Assembly: GCA_963704815.1 (NCBI GenBank)
Contig: CAVPHU010000001.1
Span: 1,364,001 to 1,428,000 of the forward strand
Direction: 5' to 3'
Source: DATKWD01 sp963704815
GTDB taxonomy: Bacteria > Actinomycetota > Acidimicrobiia > Acidimicrobiales > Salinilacustritrichaceae
DNA: 64,000 nt
Positions 62,077 to 64,000 of the stretch are shown one piece after another. Every line of letters starts with the position of its first letter. Within the stretch, counting starts at the first letter, position 1. The translations under genes and the position numbers were made by a program. The notes under the pieces were generated by a model. The model worked only from the letters and a program-made list of their open reading frames with translations. It made no database searches and was not told where the DNA came from.

Positions 62077-63625
62077 TCACGCAACGAGACCGTCGAGATC
62101 GGCCACCAGTCGGCCCACCCGCTCGTCGTACCAGTCGACGATGTACTCGAGCTCGGAGTCGAAGGTCGTGAAGTCGCTGCGGTTCGCGAACGCCGGGGTG
62201 GCGCGGACGACCGCGTCCCAGCGCTGTTGGTCGCGTCCGCGCCGCATCGCCGACCTCGCCTCCCAGCCGTCTGACCAGGGCATCGATCGCCTCGGCAGAG
62301 CCCACGCCACCGAGCACCTCGGTCGTCCGGTCGACGAGCAACGACCTGAACTGCGGCTCGGCGAGCATCCGCTCGAACAGGCGGTTGCCGTCGCCGAGGC
62401 TCGACGGCATCAGTTCGGCCGGCGGGAGGCGGGTGGTGAGGTAGTCCTGACCGAAGCTGTGGTTGAAGTCCCATGGAACGGCGCGGAAGCCGGCCCCGCC
62501 GGCCGGCTCGTAGAGGTACACGTTCTTGGCAGTCGAGTCGCCGGCTCCGATCACCGACGTCAACACGAACCAGTCGACGAAGTCGTCGAGGACCACCCGC
62601 TCGGGGAGCCCGGAACGGAACGTCGCGGCATCGGCTCGATCGGCGAACTCGTAGAGATCGAACACGGCCGGGTCCTCGACCGTGACGTCGTCGGGGTCAG
62701 GAACCTTCTGCTCGAGCTCTCGATCGCGGAGCGTTCCATCCGATGAGGTGAAATCGGCTCGATGCCCGATCGACTTGTAGAGCTCGCCTCCTTCGAGCCC
62801 CGCAGCCTCGAGGAACTCGGCCCCCACCTGGTCGGTGACGGTGTAGAGACCGGCGTACTCGCCGTCGACGTACACCACCGCGCTGGCATGAGCGATCTGG
62901 AGGTGAGCGGGATCCATCTCGTTCCAGAGCTCGAACGCCAACCGGTTGCGCAGGTGGCTGTTGTCGTCGAAGTCTCCGTTGAGCACCAGCTTCAAGCTCC
63001 CGTCGAGACCGGCGAGATCCGGATCGGTGAACGGGTCGGCGGCATCGAAACGAAGGGTGAAGTTGTCCTTCTCGTACCCGAGCGACAGCGAGCCGCGGAG
63101 CTTGGCCTCCGTGCCGGAGTACTCGTGGCCGCCATAGGTGATCCGCGCCTCGCGATACTCCTCGGTGCCGATGCTGGCATCGGTCACCAGGTGGAACACC
63201 GGCAGGCCCGACTCCATGGTCAGGCGCGCCGGCTCCAACGGCGGCACGTTGTCGGGGTGGCTCCAGGCATCGCCGACACCGATGATCCCGGTCACCTCCT
63301 CGGACCCGACACGGACGCCGATGTCGTAGGTGGCGGCCTGGTCGAGGTCGGGGGTCCACTCGATCGTGGTGCCCGAGGCATCAAGGGTCGCTCCGGGCGG
63401 CGGGTCGACCAGCGCGACGTCGGCGGCAGCCGGCGCCTTTCCGGTCCCACAGACGATCGAGACCTGCAGGGGCTCGGCTTCGACACCCCAGACGGCATCG
63501 AGTTCCGGGCTGCACTCCCCCATCGGGGGTGCGGTCACCGTCGGCGTGTCGGCCGACACTGCGACCCCGGCCGACACGGCGGCGATGACCAGCACCGCGA
63601 GCAGCCCCATCCGTTGCGGTGACAC
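62077..63625 (-). CDS. CotH-domain exported protein (one-base frameshift near the end)
   Basis: A secreted protein from GTG 63625 with a signal peptide (GLLAVLVIAAVSAGVAV). After a short Ig-like region (LVDPPPGATLDASGTTIEWTP) comes the CotH domain: AKLRGSLSLGYEKDNFTLRF, LVLNGDFDDNSHLRNRLAFELW, VYVDGEYAGLYTVTDQV, AKNVYLYEPAGGAGFRAVPWDFNHSFG. This last Asp-Phe-Asn motif matches the CotH metal site. The frame leaves the family after LGGEV; one extra base between 62225 and 62265 (GCGGCGCGGAC) is the cause, and the repaired end reads ATPAFANRSDFTTFDSELEY to a stop at 62077, 515 residues. First gene of the CotH-VTC-CotH run. Confidence 0.87.
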
Positions 63626-63667
63626 GGCGGACCATGGTAGCCAGCGACCCTCTAGGCTTGCCGTGCC

Positions 63668-64000
63668 GTGGACCTGCCGATCCCGCTCCCCGATGACCGC
63701 GCCGACCTTCGTCTCTCGGACGCGGACCGCGACAAGGCCTCGGAGTTCCTCCGCCAGAGCTTCGCCGACGGGCGACTCACGCTCGACGAGATGGAAGATC
63801 GGCTCGAGGTGGTCTACGCGGCCAAGACCGGAGCCGACCTGGCCGGAGTCTTCGACGACCTCCCGGTCGAGCGCGCTCGAGCCTCCGGCCCGCCGGTCCG
63901 TTCGCCCGCACCACGACGGGGTGTGAGCGATCAGCTGCGCATCTACCTACTGGTCAACGGGCTGATGGTGGCGATCTGGCTCCTCAGTGGGGCCGGCTAC
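63668..64000 (+). CDS. DUF1707 domain membrane protein, N-terminal part
   Basis: Runs off the window. GTG 63668 opens VDLPIPLPDDRADLRLSDAD, then KASEFLRQSFADGRLTLDEM with EDRLEVVYAAKT, the complete DUF1707 domain of actinobacteria (a short helical SHOCT-like unit). A basic linker and the first hydrophobic helix (LRIYLLVNGLMVAIWLLSGAG) follow, so it is probably a 2TM-type protein. Divergent from the CotH gene with 42 bases between them. Function unknown. Confidence 0.85.
   Translation, partial: MDLPIPLPDDRADLRLSDADRDKASEFLRQSFADGRLTLDEMEDRLEVVYAAKTGADLAGVFDDLPVERARASGPPVRSPAPRRGVSDQLRIYLLVNGLMVAIWLLSGAGY

Noticed and set aside
1..64000. CRISPR arrays, rRNA genes, prophage genes or IS elements
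   Set aside because: No repeated spacer pattern, no rRNA-like stretch and no transposase or phage structural gene was seen on either strand.

Overview
The window is about 64 kb of very GC-rich DNA, densely packed on both strands, with many GTG and TTG starts and many 1-4 base gene overlaps. Gene content (DUF3097, DUF1707, DUF6457, a methionine aminopeptidase with an N-terminal SEC-C motif, a CIRCE element of the GC-rich actinobacterial type, TldD/PmbA, MoaA/MoaC/MoeA) points to an actinobacterium. The mix with archaeal-style HerA/NurA and Gfo/Idh, haloperoxidase and CotH genes suggests an environmental Acidimicrobiia-like lineage. That placement is inference; no rRNA is present.

Layout. 1-5.8 kb: end of a PepF-type peptidase, small proteins, a truncated VOC protein, DUF429, methionine aminopeptidase, a GNAT-ClC pair and tRNA-Ala(CGC). 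6-9.4 kb: molybdenum cofactor genes moaC, moaA, moeA. 9.4-15.8 kb: a TetR gene coupled to a PEP-utilising-domain protein, galU, plsY, CIRCE-fmdB-mtnP, a SAF protein and uppP. 15.8-20 kb: tldD and two pmbA paralogues. 20-26.6 kb: thioesterase, hydrolase, lipoprotein, PAP2, dxs, a NifU-domain protein and an SDR. 26.6-33.2 kb: a decayed YCII-sigma fusion, DUF3097, then an Hsp70-like plus M23 peptidase pair bracketed by a perfect 30-bp direct repeat, a PEP mutase-like enzyme and an ABC-2 exporter. 33.2-40.4 kb: nurA-herA-sbcD-sbcC, four overlapping genes for DNA-end processing. 40.4-53.3 kb: a sugar ABC transporter with oxidoreductases, an FG-GAP lipoprotein, two Gfo/Idh enzymes, a GlcG-like protein, a vanadium haloperoxidase and an enolase-superfamily enzyme. 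53.3-56.6 kb: an AhpC/TSA-like gene with an in-frame TGA (candidate selenoprotein), dusB, maf and a GNAT protein. 56.6-64 kb: two CotH-domain exported proteins around a VTC-DUF4956 fusion, then a DUF1707 protein.

Two points colour the whole annotation. First, at least twelve conserved genes need a net one-base correction (two corrections in one of them) to read through, nearly always removal of one extra base and often next to a CGCG tetranucleotide. Essential genes such as uppP are among them, so most of these are probably consensus errors, not decay. Coordinates are given for the repaired reading. Second, a few lesions look biological: the YCII-sigma deletion fusion, the truncated VOC gene and the 30-bp repeat. 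The TGA in the AhpC-like gene stands apart because it replaces the usual cysteine of a CxxC site exactly and is followed at the right distance by a bacterial SECIS-like hairpin.

No gap between genes exceeds 300 bases; the larger ones (6381-6563, 26998-27096, 44635-44713, 45842-45946) are covered under their neighbours or as regulatory entries.
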